64,000 bases of DNA. It comes from DASXUX01 sp036504595 (GTDB taxonomy: Bacteria > Planctomycetota > SZUA-567 > H5-PLA8). The stretch is from assembly GCA_036504595.1 (NCBI GenBank), contig DASXUX010000052.1, forward strand, positions 173,481-237,480. The letters are read 5' to 3'. The notes beneath the pieces were generated by a model that saw only the letters and a list, made by a program, of their open reading frames with translations, had not been told where the DNA came from and did not search any database. Of the stretch, positions 9,411 through 16,909 are shown one piece after another. The position numbers and the translations under genes were made by a program. Numbering within the stretch: position 1 is the first letter of the stretch; every line of letters begins with the position of its first letter.

Positions 9411-11318
9411 TCACATGCGATTTATTCTTTCCAAGGCTGTCGCAGCCAGCGCCAGCATCTCGCCAGCCGACTGCAGCCGCTTTTCGATGGGGCGCTCAAG
9501 CAACTTGGCGCAGAGTTCGTCCACTTCGCCGGGGATTCCTGCGGCGGCAGTGCTGGGCGGCGGAACGGCGGCGCTCAGCACCAACTGGCGCGAGACCATC
9601 ACGTTCTCACCCAGGAACAGGCGCTTGCCGGTCAGCATTTCATGCAGCACGACCCCCAGCGAGAACAGATCGCTGGCAGGGCTGAGCTTCTCGGTTCCGG
9701 ACGTGAGTTGCTCCGGAGAACAGTATGGCACTGTTCCGGCGAGCGGAGGACTGCCGGAGCGCCGCTTGTCACCGCCCTTCCCCGCTCGCGCCATGGTGAA
9801 ATCGGACAGGAGCGCGTGCGGCGCACCCAGGTCGCCAGGCTTCGCGTCGCGACTGCTTTGCAGAACGGACCTCTGCAGGAGAATGTTGCCAGGCTTGACA
9901 TCCAGATGCACGACTCCAGCCTCGTGCGCAAAACCGAGCGCCTCGGCCGTCTGCATCGCAACCTGAACGGCATAGGCTGGCGGCAGCGGACCGCGCTCCT
10001 GCATGACGCGGTCGAGCGAGGGGCCATCCACAAGTTGCATAGTCAGAAACTGGTACTTCTGTTCGACGCCGAAGTCATAGATCGTGATGATGTGCGGATG
10101 AGACAGCCGCGCCGCCGTGCGCGCTTCGTTCCAGAACATTTCCTCCAGTTGGGGGTCTTCCGCCAAATCGCGCCGCAGAACCTTCAGGGCCACGCGCCGG
10201 TCGAGCACCGGATCGTGAGCCTCATAGACCACGCCTTGGCCGCCGTGGCCAAGTTCCTTGTGGACCGTGTAGCGGTTGAGCGCAAAGGGCAGCTTCGGCA
10301 CTGGACCGGCCGTCGATCGCGATGTGCGAACGCTGCGAAGCCGCTCCAGGACGGCCTCGTCTTCGGCCCCCAATGCTTCGTTGCCGATGGCTGCCGTCGC
10401 GTCCAGCCCTGCATCGGTATCCGTGCTTTCATCGGTATTCTGAGTGGCCTGCACCACGCGATCGTCGCCGGGTTTGTCTTGCGTCGCGGCTTCCAGCGCC
10501 AACAGCATCGCTGTGGCATCGGGAAAGCGGTCTTCGGGCTTGGGCGCCATCGCTCGCAAGATCATCTTTTCCAGCAACGGCGAAACGTCCGGAGCCACGT
10601 GCGATGGCGGGACGAATTCCGCGCGCTGAATGCGCCTGAAAAGCTGCGTGTAACGCTCGGCTCTCGGCGCATGACGGTTCTCCGCAACGACGAACGGATG
10701 CCGGCCCGTCAGCAATTCGTAAAGAATCACGCCGAGCGCGAAGCAGTCCGCCGCCGGGCCCGCCTGTTCGCCGGCGGTTTGCTCGGGCGACATGTACAGC
10801 GGCGTGCCGATGATGTGCCCCATCTGCGTCACGGTCGACGCATCGCGCAGGCGCGCCAGACCGAAGTCGCTGAGCAGCGCCACGCCATCGTGGATGAGCA
10901 CGTTCGTGGGTTTCAGATCCCGGTGCACAACGCCGGCCGCGTGCGCGAAGGCCAGTCCGCGGCACACATCGCTCGCCCACTGCAGCGCGTCAGCGCGCTT
11001 GATGCCCTTCTGCATCGCGTCTTGCAGCGTTCCGCCGCGGATCAGGCGCATGGCAAAGTAGTAGTACGGCGTCTGAGCCCCCGCCGCGTAAACGGGGACG
11101 ATGTTTGGATGCTCCAGAATCGCCAGCGCTTCGGCCTCGCGGATAAAACGCTTGATGTTTTCGCCGGGCGTGAAGATGCCTTCTTCCAGCACCTTCAGCG
11201 CGACCTTGCGCCGCAGCGAAACCTGCTGCGCCTCATAGACGCACGCCATGCTGCCCTGCCCGAGCACGGTCTCAATCTGAAAGTCGCCAAGAATTTCGCC
11301 GGTCAAATCGGCGTCCAC
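9411..11318 (-). CDS. Serine/threonine protein kinase with two kinase domains in tandem
   Basis: 635 residues, two Hanks-type kinase domains and no membrane segment, so cytosolic. Domain 1 (about residues 13-275) is complete: GQGSMACV glycine loop, Lys42 in VALK, HRDLKPTN, SDFGLAR, and SPEQ in place of APE. Domain 2 (about 345-610) has the glycine loop GHGGQGVV and VALK, but its catalytic loop is HLDVKPGN (Arg of HRD lost) and the metal motif is SDFTMAR (Gly of DFG replaced by Thr), so its activity may be altered. A Ser/Thr/Asp-rich linker joins them. Start is GTG 11318. It is divergent from pncB with about 130 bp between them and convergent with the small exported protein. Its substrates are unknown. 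No PASTA or other sensor domain is present. Confidence 0.9.
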   Translation of the reverse strand: MDADLTGEILGDFQIETVLGQGSMACVYEAQQVSLRRKVALKVLEEGIFTPGENIKRFIREAEALAILEHPNIVPVYAAGAQTPYYYFAMRLIRGGTLQDAMQKGIKRADALQWASDVCRGLAFAHAAGVVHRDLKPTNVLIHDGVALLSDFGLARLRDASTVTQMGHIIGTPLYMSPEQTAGEQAGPAADCFALGVILYELLTGRHPFVVAENRHAPRAERYTQLFRRIQRAEFVPPSHVAPDVSPLLEKMILRAMAPKPEDRFPDATAMLLALEAATQDKPGDDRVVQATQNTDESTDTDAGLDATAAIGNEALGAEDEAVLERLRSVRTSRSTAGPVPKLPFALNRYTVHKELGHGGQGVVYEAHDPVLDRRVALKVLRRDLAEDPQLEEMFWNEARTAARLSHPHIITIYDFGVEQKYQFLTMQLVDGPSLDRVMQERGPLPPAYAVQVAMQTAEALGFAHEAGVVHLDVKPGNILLQRSVLQSSRDAKPGDLGAPHALLSDFTMARAGKGGDKRRSGSPPLAGTVPYCSPEQLTSGTEKLSPASDLFSLGVVLHEMLTGKRLFLGENVMVSRQLVLSAAVPPPSTAAAGIPGEVDELCAKLLERPIEKRLQSAGEMLALAATALERINRM

Positions 11319-11394
11319 GGTATGACCCTCTAGGATGCGGCTGGCATCATACGCAAAGGCCGCGCGGCTCCAATTGCGATTTCATGTTATACCC

Positions 11395-11423
11395 TTGACG
11401 CCGGCCGCTTCTTAGTGTATACT
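11395..11423 (+). promoter_or_regulatory. Strong sigma-70-type promoter of the pncB-nrtR operon
   Basis: TTGACG (11395-11400), an exact 17-bp spacer and TATACT (11418-11423) lie 25 bases before the pncB start codon. The -10 box is inside the NrtR-like palindrome. Confidence 0.85.
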
Positions 11424-11432
11424 ACACACTAA
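11412..11432. promoter_or_regulatory. Predicted NrtR operator
   Basis: TTAGTGT-ATACTAC-ACACTAA is a perfect 7-bp inverted repeat with a 7-bp centre and contains the GT-N7-AC core described for NrtR sites. It overlaps the -10 box and the expected transcription start, a repressor position, and nrtR is the second gene of the operon it controls. Confidence 0.8.
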
Positions 11433-11447
11433 ACAAGGAGAGCACAC

Positions 11448-12902
11448 ATGAACTCCGCCAGCCTGGCTCTGCTGACAGACCTTTACCAACTCACCATGGC
11501 CTACGGCTATTGGAAGCTGGGTGCCGCCGAAAAGCAGGCCGTGTTCCAGCTTTCCTTCCGCCACAACCCGTTTGGCGGGGGATTCACCATCGGCTGCGGG
11601 CTCGAAGCCGCCATCGAATACCTGAACTCGCAGCGCTTCACCGAAGACGATCTCGCCTACCTCGCCACCTTGACCGGCAACGATGGCCAGCCGCTCTTCG
11701 AGTCCGGTTTCTTCGATTACCTGGGAAAGCTGCGATTCTCATGCGACGTTCACGCCATTCCCGAAGGAACCGTGGTCTTCCCGCATGAACCCCTCCTGCG
11801 CGTCACCGGGCCCATGCTCCAGTGCCAGATCCTGGAAACACCGCTGCTGAACCTGATCAACTTTCAAACGCTCATCGCGACAAAGGCTGCACGCATCTGC
11901 CTGGCCGCCGGCGGACAACCGGTGCTTGAATTCGGCTTGCGGCGAGCGCAGGGCATTGATGGCGCACTGACGGCCAGCCGCGCCGCGTACATCGGCGGTT
12001 GCACGGCAACGTCAAATGTCCTCGCCGGAAAGAAGTTCGGGATTCCCATTCGCGGCACGCACGCGCACAGTTGGATCATGGCGATGCCCAGCGAGCAGGA
12101 AGCCTTCGACGCCTACGCGGAGGTGATGCCCAACAACTGCGTCTTTCTCGTCGATACGTACGACACCTTGCAGGGCGTGCGAAACGCCGCGCAAACCGGA
12201 AAGAAACTGCGCGAACGCGGTCACGAAATGACCGGCATTCGCCTGGACTCCGGCGACCTGAATTACCTGAGCGTCGAGTCGCGCAAGATTCTCGATCAGA
12301 ACGGGTTCCCGAACGCAGCCATCGTCGCGTCGAACGATTTGGACGAGCACATCATCGCGAGCCTGAAGCAACAGGGCGCCGCGATCAACGTGTGGGGCGT
12401 CGGCACGCGGCTGGTGACGGGACATGATCAGCCGGCGCTCGGCGGCGTGTACAAGCTGTCGGCCATCCGGCAGGCCGGTGAGCCGTGGGAGTTCAAGGTA
12501 AAACTGTCCGAACAAGCCATCAAGATTTCCACACCCGGCATTCTGCAAGTGCGCCGCTTCGAAAACGAAAACGGAAGTTTCTCCGAGGACGTGATCTACG
12601 ACGAAGAACTGGGGCTGCCGGACGCGCCGCTGATGATCGATCCGGAGGACCTCACCCGGCGGCGAAAGATCAAGCCTGGCCAGCGCGGCACAGACTTGCT
12701 TGTCCCTGTCTTCCGCGCTGGAAAATGCGTATACCAGAGCCCGCCGCTGCCGGCGGTCCGTGAGCGCGCGCAGCAGCAGCTCCAGCGTTTCCACGGCGGG
12801 GTGAAACGTTTCGTCAATCCGCATCGCTATCCCGTCGGTTTGGAGGAGAAACTGCACGACCGCCGCCTGAAACTGATCCTGAAAGCGCGCGGAGTCGCAT
12901 GA
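11448..12902 (+). CDS. pncB: Nicotinate phosphoribosyltransferase
   Basis: 484 residues; joins nicotinate to PRPP to give nicotinate mononucleotide, the entry step of the Preiss-Handler NAD salvage route. Family features are visible along the length: the N-terminal LLTDLYQLTMAYGYW, the phosphoribosyl-binding barrel with LEFGLRRAQG and GTHAHSWIMA (candidate regulatory His), IRLDSGDL, and the C-terminal FxAGKCVYQSPPL segment. AAGGAGA precedes ATG 11448. It is the first gene of an operon with nrtR and pncA and lies directly behind a strong promoter overlapped by an NrtR-type operator. PncA upstream in the pathway supplies its nicotinate substrate. Confidence 0.95.
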   Translation: MNSASLALLTDLYQLTMAYGYWKLGAAEKQAVFQLSFRHNPFGGGFTIGCGLEAAIEYLNSQRFTEDDLAYLATLTGNDGQPLFESGFFDYLGKLRFSCDVHAIPEGTVVFPHEPLLRVTGPMLQCQILETPLLNLINFQTLIATKAARICLAAGGQPVLEFGLRRAQGIDGALTASRAAYIGGCTATSNVLAGKKFGIPIRGTHAHSWIMAMPSEQEAFDAYAEVMPNNCVFLVDTYDTLQGVRNAAQTGKKLRERGHEMTGIRLDSGDLNYLSVESRKILDQNGFPNAAIVASNDLDEHIIASLKQQGAAINVWGVGTRLVTGHDQPALGGVYKLSAIRQAGEPWEFKVKLSEQAIKISTPGILQVRRFENENGSFSEDVIYDEELGLPDAPLMIDPEDLTRRRKIKPGQRGTDLLVPVFRAGKCVYQSPPLPAVRERAQQQLQRFHGGVKRFVNPHRYPVGLEEKLHDRRLKLILKARGVA

Positions 12903-12920
12903 AATTGCTCTTAGCTCTTC

Positions 12921-12984
12921 GCTCTTGGCTCTTAGCTACGCAAGCGTGTAGCGGGCCAAGAGCCAAGAGCTAAGAGCCAAGAGC
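12921..12984. repeat. Long perfect hairpin between pncB and nrtR
   Basis: GCTCTTGGCTCTTAGCT (12921-12937) and its exact reverse complement (12968-12984) form a 17-bp stem with a 30-base loop. It ends one base before the nrtR Shine-Dalgarno AAGGA (12985-12989). The sequence is a GCTCTTAG simple-repeat type. It could lower nrtR translation relative to pncB or stabilise the upstream message; there is no T run, so it is not a canonical terminator. Confidence 0.7.
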
Positions 12985-12996
12985 AAGGATTTGCCG

Positions 12997-13686
12997 ATGC
13001 CACACACTTACGACTTCCCCCGCCCGTGCCTGACCGTTGACTGTGTGATCTTCGGCCTGGACGAAGGCGATCTGAAAGTGCTCCTGATCCAGCGCGATCT
13101 GGAGCCCTTTCAAGGCAAGTGGGCGTTGCCCGGCGGGTTCGTGCGCATGGACGAGACGTTGGAAGACGCCGCGCGGCGCGAACTGCGCGAAGAAACCGGC
13201 GTAACGAACGTGTTTATGGAGCAACTCTACACCTTTGGCGGCGTCAACCGCGACCCGCGCGACCGCGTGGTCACCGTCGCGTATTACGCGCTGGCAAAGC
13301 TCAGCGACCACACGATCCAAGCGACGACCGACGCGCGCGATGCAGCCTGGTTCTCTGTGGTTGATCTGCCCGGCCTTGCGTTCGATCACGCAAAGATTGT
13401 CGATGCCGCGCTCGCCCGCCTGAAGGGCAAGCTGCGCTATCAGCCGATTGGTTTCGAACTGCTTCCGGCCAAGTTCACGCTCACGCAATTGCAGAAACTT
13501 TACGAGACCGTGCTGGAGCGCTCGCTCGATAAACGCAACTTCCGCAAAAAGATCCTCAGCATGGATCTGCTCATTGAAACGGACGAAGTCGAGCAGGACG
13601 TCTCGCACCGAGCCGCGCGCCTCTACCGCTTCGATTCGAAAAAGTACCAGCGCCTCGTGCAAAAGGGTTTCAATTTCGAACTTTAG
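12997..13686 (+). CDS. nrtR: NrtR, Nudix-type transcriptional repressor of NAD metabolism
   Basis: 229 residues. The N-terminal Nudix domain (about residues 10-145) carries a complete Nudix box, GFVRMDETLEDAARRELREE-TGV, matching GX5EX7REUXEEXGU. The C-terminal 85 residues are the NrtR winged helix (GFELLPAKFTLTQLQKLYE, LDKRNFRKKILSM, LYRFDSKKY, KGFNFEL). Known family members bind DNA and release it when ADP-ribose occupies the Nudix fold. ATG 12997 has AAGGA seven bases upstream. It is the second gene of the pncB operon and most likely represses the promoter at 11395-11423. Many NrtR proteins have degraded Nudix boxes; this one is intact, so residual ADP-ribose hydrolysis is possible. Confidence 0.93.
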   Translation: MPHTYDFPRPCLTVDCVIFGLDEGDLKVLLIQRDLEPFQGKWALPGGFVRMDETLEDAARRELREETGVTNVFMEQLYTFGGVNRDPRDRVVTVAYYALAKLSDHTIQATTDARDAAWFSVVDLPGLAFDHAKIVDAALARLKGKLRYQPIGFELLPAKFTLTQLQKLYETVLERSLDKRNFRKKILSMDLLIETDEVEQDVSHRAARLYRFDSKKYQRLVQKGFNFEL

Positions 13687-13726
13687 CTAGTGGTCCACGT
13701 TGGTCCGTGAAGAGGAACTCAGCGCC

Positions 13727-14350
13727 ATGAAAGCGTTGCTCATCATCGACGTCCAAAATGATTTCCTTCCCGGCGGCGCTCTGCCGGTGCCCGAAGGCGA
13801 TCAGGTCATCCCCGTTGTGAACGGCGTGCAGCGCGCGTTTGATCTGGTCGTCGCCACTCAGGACTGGCACCCCGCCAGCCACGGGAGCTTTGCCGCCAAT
13901 CATCCCGGCAAGAACCCCGGCGAGGTCATCGATCTCGCCGGCCTGCGCCAGATCCTGTGGCCCGTGCACTGCGTTCAGAACACGCCGGGGGCCGCGCTCG
14001 CCCCGGCACTCGAGACCGCTCAAATTCGTCGCGTGTTTCAGAAGGGCACCGATCCGCAAGTCGACAGCTACAGCGGCTTCTTCGACAACGGACGGCGCAA
14101 ATCGACCGGTTTGGGAGAGTTCCTGAAGAACGAGGGCGCGGACGAACTGTATCTTCTCGGTCTCGCCACGGACTACTGCGTGAAATTCAGCGCGTTGGAT
14201 GCGGTTTCCCTCGGCTTCCGCACGCACCTGATTGTTGACGGCTGCCGCGGTGTGAACTTGAAGCCCGGCGATGCGGATCGAGCGATCGACGACATGCGGA
14301 ACGCAGGGGTTGAGATCGTGCGGGCCGCGGATTTCGCGACGAAAGGATAG
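13727..14350 (+). CDS. pncA: Nicotinamidase
   Basis: 207 residues of the isochorismatase-like hydrolase fold; deamidates nicotinamide to nicotinate, the substrate of PncB. The catalytic Asp is in LLIIDVQNDFLPGG (about residue 9), the metal-binding Asp/His/His in TQDWHPASHGSF, the catalytic Lys in FQKGTD and the nucleophilic Cys in LGLATDYCVKF. ATG 13727 is preceded by AGAGGAA; an upstream TTG at 13700 would add residues not found in the family. It lies 40 bp after nrtR and four bases before the Nudix gene. Nicotinamide is released when sirtuins or ADP-ribosyltransferases use NAD, so the gene fits the rest of the operon. Confidence 0.94.
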   Translation: MKALLIIDVQNDFLPGGALPVPEGDQVIPVVNGVQRAFDLVVATQDWHPASHGSFAANHPGKNPGEVIDLAGLRQILWPVHCVQNTPGAALAPALETAQIRRVFQKGTDPQVDSYSGFFDNGRRKSTGLGEFLKNEGADELYLLGLATDYCVKFSALDAVSLGFRTHLIVDGCRGVNLKPGDADRAIDDMRNAGVEIVRAADFATKG

Positions 14351-14354
14351 AACC

Positions 14355-14885
14355 ATGAAGAAGAATTCTGCCGTAACCGTGATCGCACAGAGCAATCACC
14401 TCCGCTTCGTTCGCCGCGGGACGTGGGAGTATGTCGAGCGCAAGGGCATCAGCGGCATTGTGGGCATCGTGGCCGTCACGCCCGAGAACAAGCTATTGCT
14501 GGTCGAGCAGTTCCGGCCGCCGCTAAACAAGTGCGTCGTCGAACTGCCCGCTGGATTGGCGGGCGACATTCCCAGCGCGCGGACGGAAGCCTTGGCGACC
14601 GCCGCCAAGCGCGAGTTGCTGGAAGAGACCGGTTACCGCGCGCGCTCCATGAAGTACCTCGCGGAAGGCACGTCGTCCGCCGGCCTGTGCGATGAGGTCA
14701 TCACGCTCTTCCGCGCAACCGGCCTGACGAAAGTCAACGCGGGTGGCGGCGATGCGCACGAGAAGATCGTAGTGCATGAGATCCCGCTGCGACAACTCCG
14801 GAATTGGCTCACGCGCAAGCAGCGCGCGGGCTGCCAGATCGATCTGAAGATTTTCGCGGGACTCTATTTCGTGGAGGGACGCTGA
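14355..14885 (+). CDS. Nudix hydrolase, probable ADP-ribose pyrophosphatase
   Basis: 176 residues. The order is typical of NudF-type ADP-ribose pyrophosphatases: a beta-rich N-terminus, GIVGIVAVTPENKLLLVEQF, RPPLNKCVVELPAGLAGD and a Nudix helix EALATAAKRELLEETGY. These enzymes split ADP-ribose to AMP and ribose-5-phosphate. ATG 14355 has AAAGGA eight bases upstream; an upstream in-frame start at 14271 would overlap pncA. It lies four bases after pncA and one base before the next gene, so the unit is clearly co-transcribed. It would remove the ADP-ribose released by the three following hydrolases and so reset the NrtR signal. Exact substrate is inferred from the family and context. Confidence 0.85.
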   Translation: MKKNSAVTVIAQSNHLRFVRRGTWEYVERKGISGIVGIVAVTPENKLLLVEQFRPPLNKCVVELPAGLAGDIPSARTEALATAAKRELLEETGYRARSMKYLAEGTSSAGLCDEVITLFRATGLTKVNAGGGDAHEKIVVHEIPLRQLRNWLTRKQRAGCQIDLKIFAGLYFVEGR

Positions 14886-14886
14886 T

Positions 14887-15813
14887 ATGAGTTCCACACT
14901 ACCGTCCGATCACGAGGACCGAATGTGGCGCGCCAAGCTCTCGCTCGCCGGCCTGTCGGTCGGCGATGCCTTCGGCGAGCAGTTCTTTGGGCACCACCCG
15001 GACCGTATCGCTTGGGCGGTTGCTAATCGCGGAATTCCTTCAGGAGTCTGGAAGTACTCCGATGACACGGAGATGGCGCTGGCGATCCACACCATCCTGC
15101 AGCAGCGCGGCCACATAGATCAAGACGAACTAGCGACCACTTTTGTTGATCGGTACTGGCAGAACCCAAATCGCGGCTACGGGGGCACGGCTCATTCAAT
15201 CCTACAGGCAATCGGGCGTGGCATTGCATGGCGCGCGGCCTCGGAGGGAGCCTTCTGCGGCATGGGCTCCATGGGCAACGGCGGCGCCATGCGCGTCGCG
15301 CCGCTGGGTGCATATTTCGCGGACGACATCGCGCGCGTGGTTGACGAGGCGCGCCTCTCGGCGCAGGTCACGCACGCTCACCCGGAAGGCCAAGCTGGAG
15401 CAATCGCTATCGCCGCGGCGGCCGCGTTTGCCTGGAATGCGCGCGAGCGCGTCAGCGCGGACACGGGGACAGAATTGATTCAGTTCGCTTTGGATCACAC
15501 GCCCGATGGCGAGACTCGCGACGGGATACTGAATGCGCTTTCGCTGCCGCGCGATATTTCCGTCGAAACCGCGGTACATCATCTTGGGAACGGCAGCAAG
15601 GTAATCTCGCAGGACACGGTTCCCTTCTGTCTGTGGTGCGCGGCGCGGCACCTGGACAATTACGTCGATGCGATGTGGGCAACCGTCTCGGGGCTGGGCG
15701 ATCGCGACACAACCTGCGCCATCGTGGGCGGAATCGTCGTGCTGGCTAACGGTGAGCGCTGCATTCCTGGCGAGTGGCTGCGCGCACGCGAACCGCTGCG
15801 CTATGGAGCATGA
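14887..15813 (+). CDS. ADP-ribosylglycohydrolase family protein, paralog 1
   Basis: 308 residues of the DraG/ARH fold, which removes ADP-ribose from proteins or small molecules using two Mg ions. Metal ligands are visible in SVGDAFGEQFF, in YSDDTEMAL near residue 58 and in the C-terminal GLGDRDTTCAIVGGIV, where the usual GGDxDTTGA has become GDRDTTCA; the Asp and Thr residues are kept. The conserved Gly/Met-rich substrate loop is GMGSMGNGGAMRVAPLG. ATG 14887 follows the Nudix stop after one base. It is the most diverged of three consecutive paralogs. Relatives also hydrolyse O-acetyl-ADP-ribose or act on modified nucleotides, so the real substrate is open. Confidence 0.88.
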   Translation: MSSTLPSDHEDRMWRAKLSLAGLSVGDAFGEQFFGHHPDRIAWAVANRGIPSGVWKYSDDTEMALAIHTILQQRGHIDQDELATTFVDRYWQNPNRGYGGTAHSILQAIGRGIAWRAASEGAFCGMGSMGNGGAMRVAPLGAYFADDIARVVDEARLSAQVTHAHPEGQAGAIAIAAAAAFAWNARERVSADTGTELIQFALDHTPDGETRDGILNALSLPRDISVETAVHHLGNGSKVISQDTVPFCLWCAARHLDNYVDAMWATVSGLGDRDTTCAIVGGIVVLANGERCIPGEWLRAREPLRYGA

Positions 15814-15816
15814 ACC

Positions 15817-16893
15817 ATGACTCGCGCGAAAGATTTTGCCGACACGATAGCTGGCGCGCTTCTGGGCACGGCCGTCGGCGATGCCATCGGTCTTCCGCGC
15901 GAAGGTCTTTCGCGCGGAAGAGCGCTGCGCATGTTCGGCGCGCCGCCGCTGCGGCATCGCTTCCTCTTTGGACGAGGGATGTGCAGCGACGATACCGAAC
16001 ACGCCATCATGGTGGCTCAGGCGCTGCTGGCGTCAGGTGGTGAGCCGAAGCGCTTCGCGCGAACGCTCGCTTGGCACCTGCGCTGGTGGCTGCTCGGAGT
16101 CCCGGCCGGCGTGGGCTGGGCAACCTTGCGCTCGATCCTGCGGCTGTGGTTGGGCTATTCGCCGGAGAACAGCGGCGTCTATTCAGCCGGAAACGGTCCC
16201 GCGATGCGCTCGGCGCTTATCGGGCTCTTTACGCACGATGATTTGGAGAAACTGAAGGCGCTTGTGCGCGCCTCGACGCGGCTGACGCACACCGATCCGC
16301 GCGCGGAAGAAGGCGCACTGGCCGTTGCGCTGGCGGCTCGCGCGTGCCTTCACCCGGCAGATTCTACAGCCAGTTTTCGCCAGCAAGTCTTCGGAAGTAT
16401 TTTCGAAAACATTCGCAACGCAGAGCTTGTTGCACTGCTCCAACGTACGCAGCACGCGCTCGAAGACGGCGCGAGCCCGGAGGAGTTCGCTGCGCAGATT
16501 GGCTGTGAAAAAGGAATCAGCGGTTTCGTGTGCCACACGGTTCCGGCCGCGATCTTCTGCTGGCTCCGGTATCCGCAGGATTTTCGTGCGGCCGTCGAGG
16601 CGGTAATAATGCTTGGCGGCGACGCGGACACGACGGGCGCGATCACGGGCGCACTGGCCGGTGCGAGTGTCGGCGCCGCCGAAATTCCGGACGAGTGGCT
16701 TGGGGGCATCGTTGAGTGGCCGCGAAACGTCCCGTGGATGCGACGGCTCGCCGCCGCCCTGGCATCGGGCGCAACCGCCAGCGCGCCAACGGCAGCTCCA
16801 CGCACATGCGTGCCGTGCCTGCTGGCTCGGAACATTTTTTTCGCAGCGGCGGTGTTGGGCCACGGTTTCCGACGCGTGCTGCCGCCGTACTAA
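15817..16893 (+). CDS. ADP-ribosylglycohydrolase family protein, paralog 2 (extended C-terminus)
   Basis: 358 residues, DraG/ARH family. Motifs in order: GTAVGDAIGLPREG, CSDDTEHAIMV, the long helical region with YSAGNGPAMRSALIG in the position of the substrate loop, and LGGDADTTGAITGALAG with both metal-binding Asp residues. The last 60 residues (PWMRRLAAALASG, ACxxCLLARNIFFAAAVLGH) extend beyond the usual family end and are hydrophobic with two close cysteines. ATG 15817 lies three bases after the preceding stop, within the operon. The CSDDTE form and the MFGAPPLRHRFLFGRG stretch after the first motif distinguish it from its neighbours, suggesting a separate substrate. Confidence 0.88.
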   Translation: MTRAKDFADTIAGALLGTAVGDAIGLPREGLSRGRALRMFGAPPLRHRFLFGRGMCSDDTEHAIMVAQALLASGGEPKRFARTLAWHLRWWLLGVPAGVGWATLRSILRLWLGYSPENSGVYSAGNGPAMRSALIGLFTHDDLEKLKALVRASTRLTHTDPRAEEGALAVALAARACLHPADSTASFRQQVFGSIFENIRNAELVALLQRTQHALEDGASPEEFAAQIGCEKGISGFVCHTVPAAIFCWLRYPQDFRAAVEAVIMLGGDADTTGAITGALAGASVGAAEIPDEWLGGIVEWPRNVPWMRRLAAALASGATASAPTAAPRTCVPCLLARNIFFAAAVLGHGFRRVLPPY

Positions 16894-16909
16894 TACGAAG
16901 GACGACATC

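Noticed and set aside
9297..11333. 678-codon open frame on the plus strand opposite the kinase gene
   Set aside because: Arg/His/Gln-rich translation with no domain; it mirrors the kinase codons in a GC-rich sequence. The minus-strand kinase has all family motifs.
12921..12984. The pncB-nrtR hairpin as a transcription terminator
   Set aside because: It has a 30-base loop and no T run, and the downstream genes clearly belong to the same pathway.
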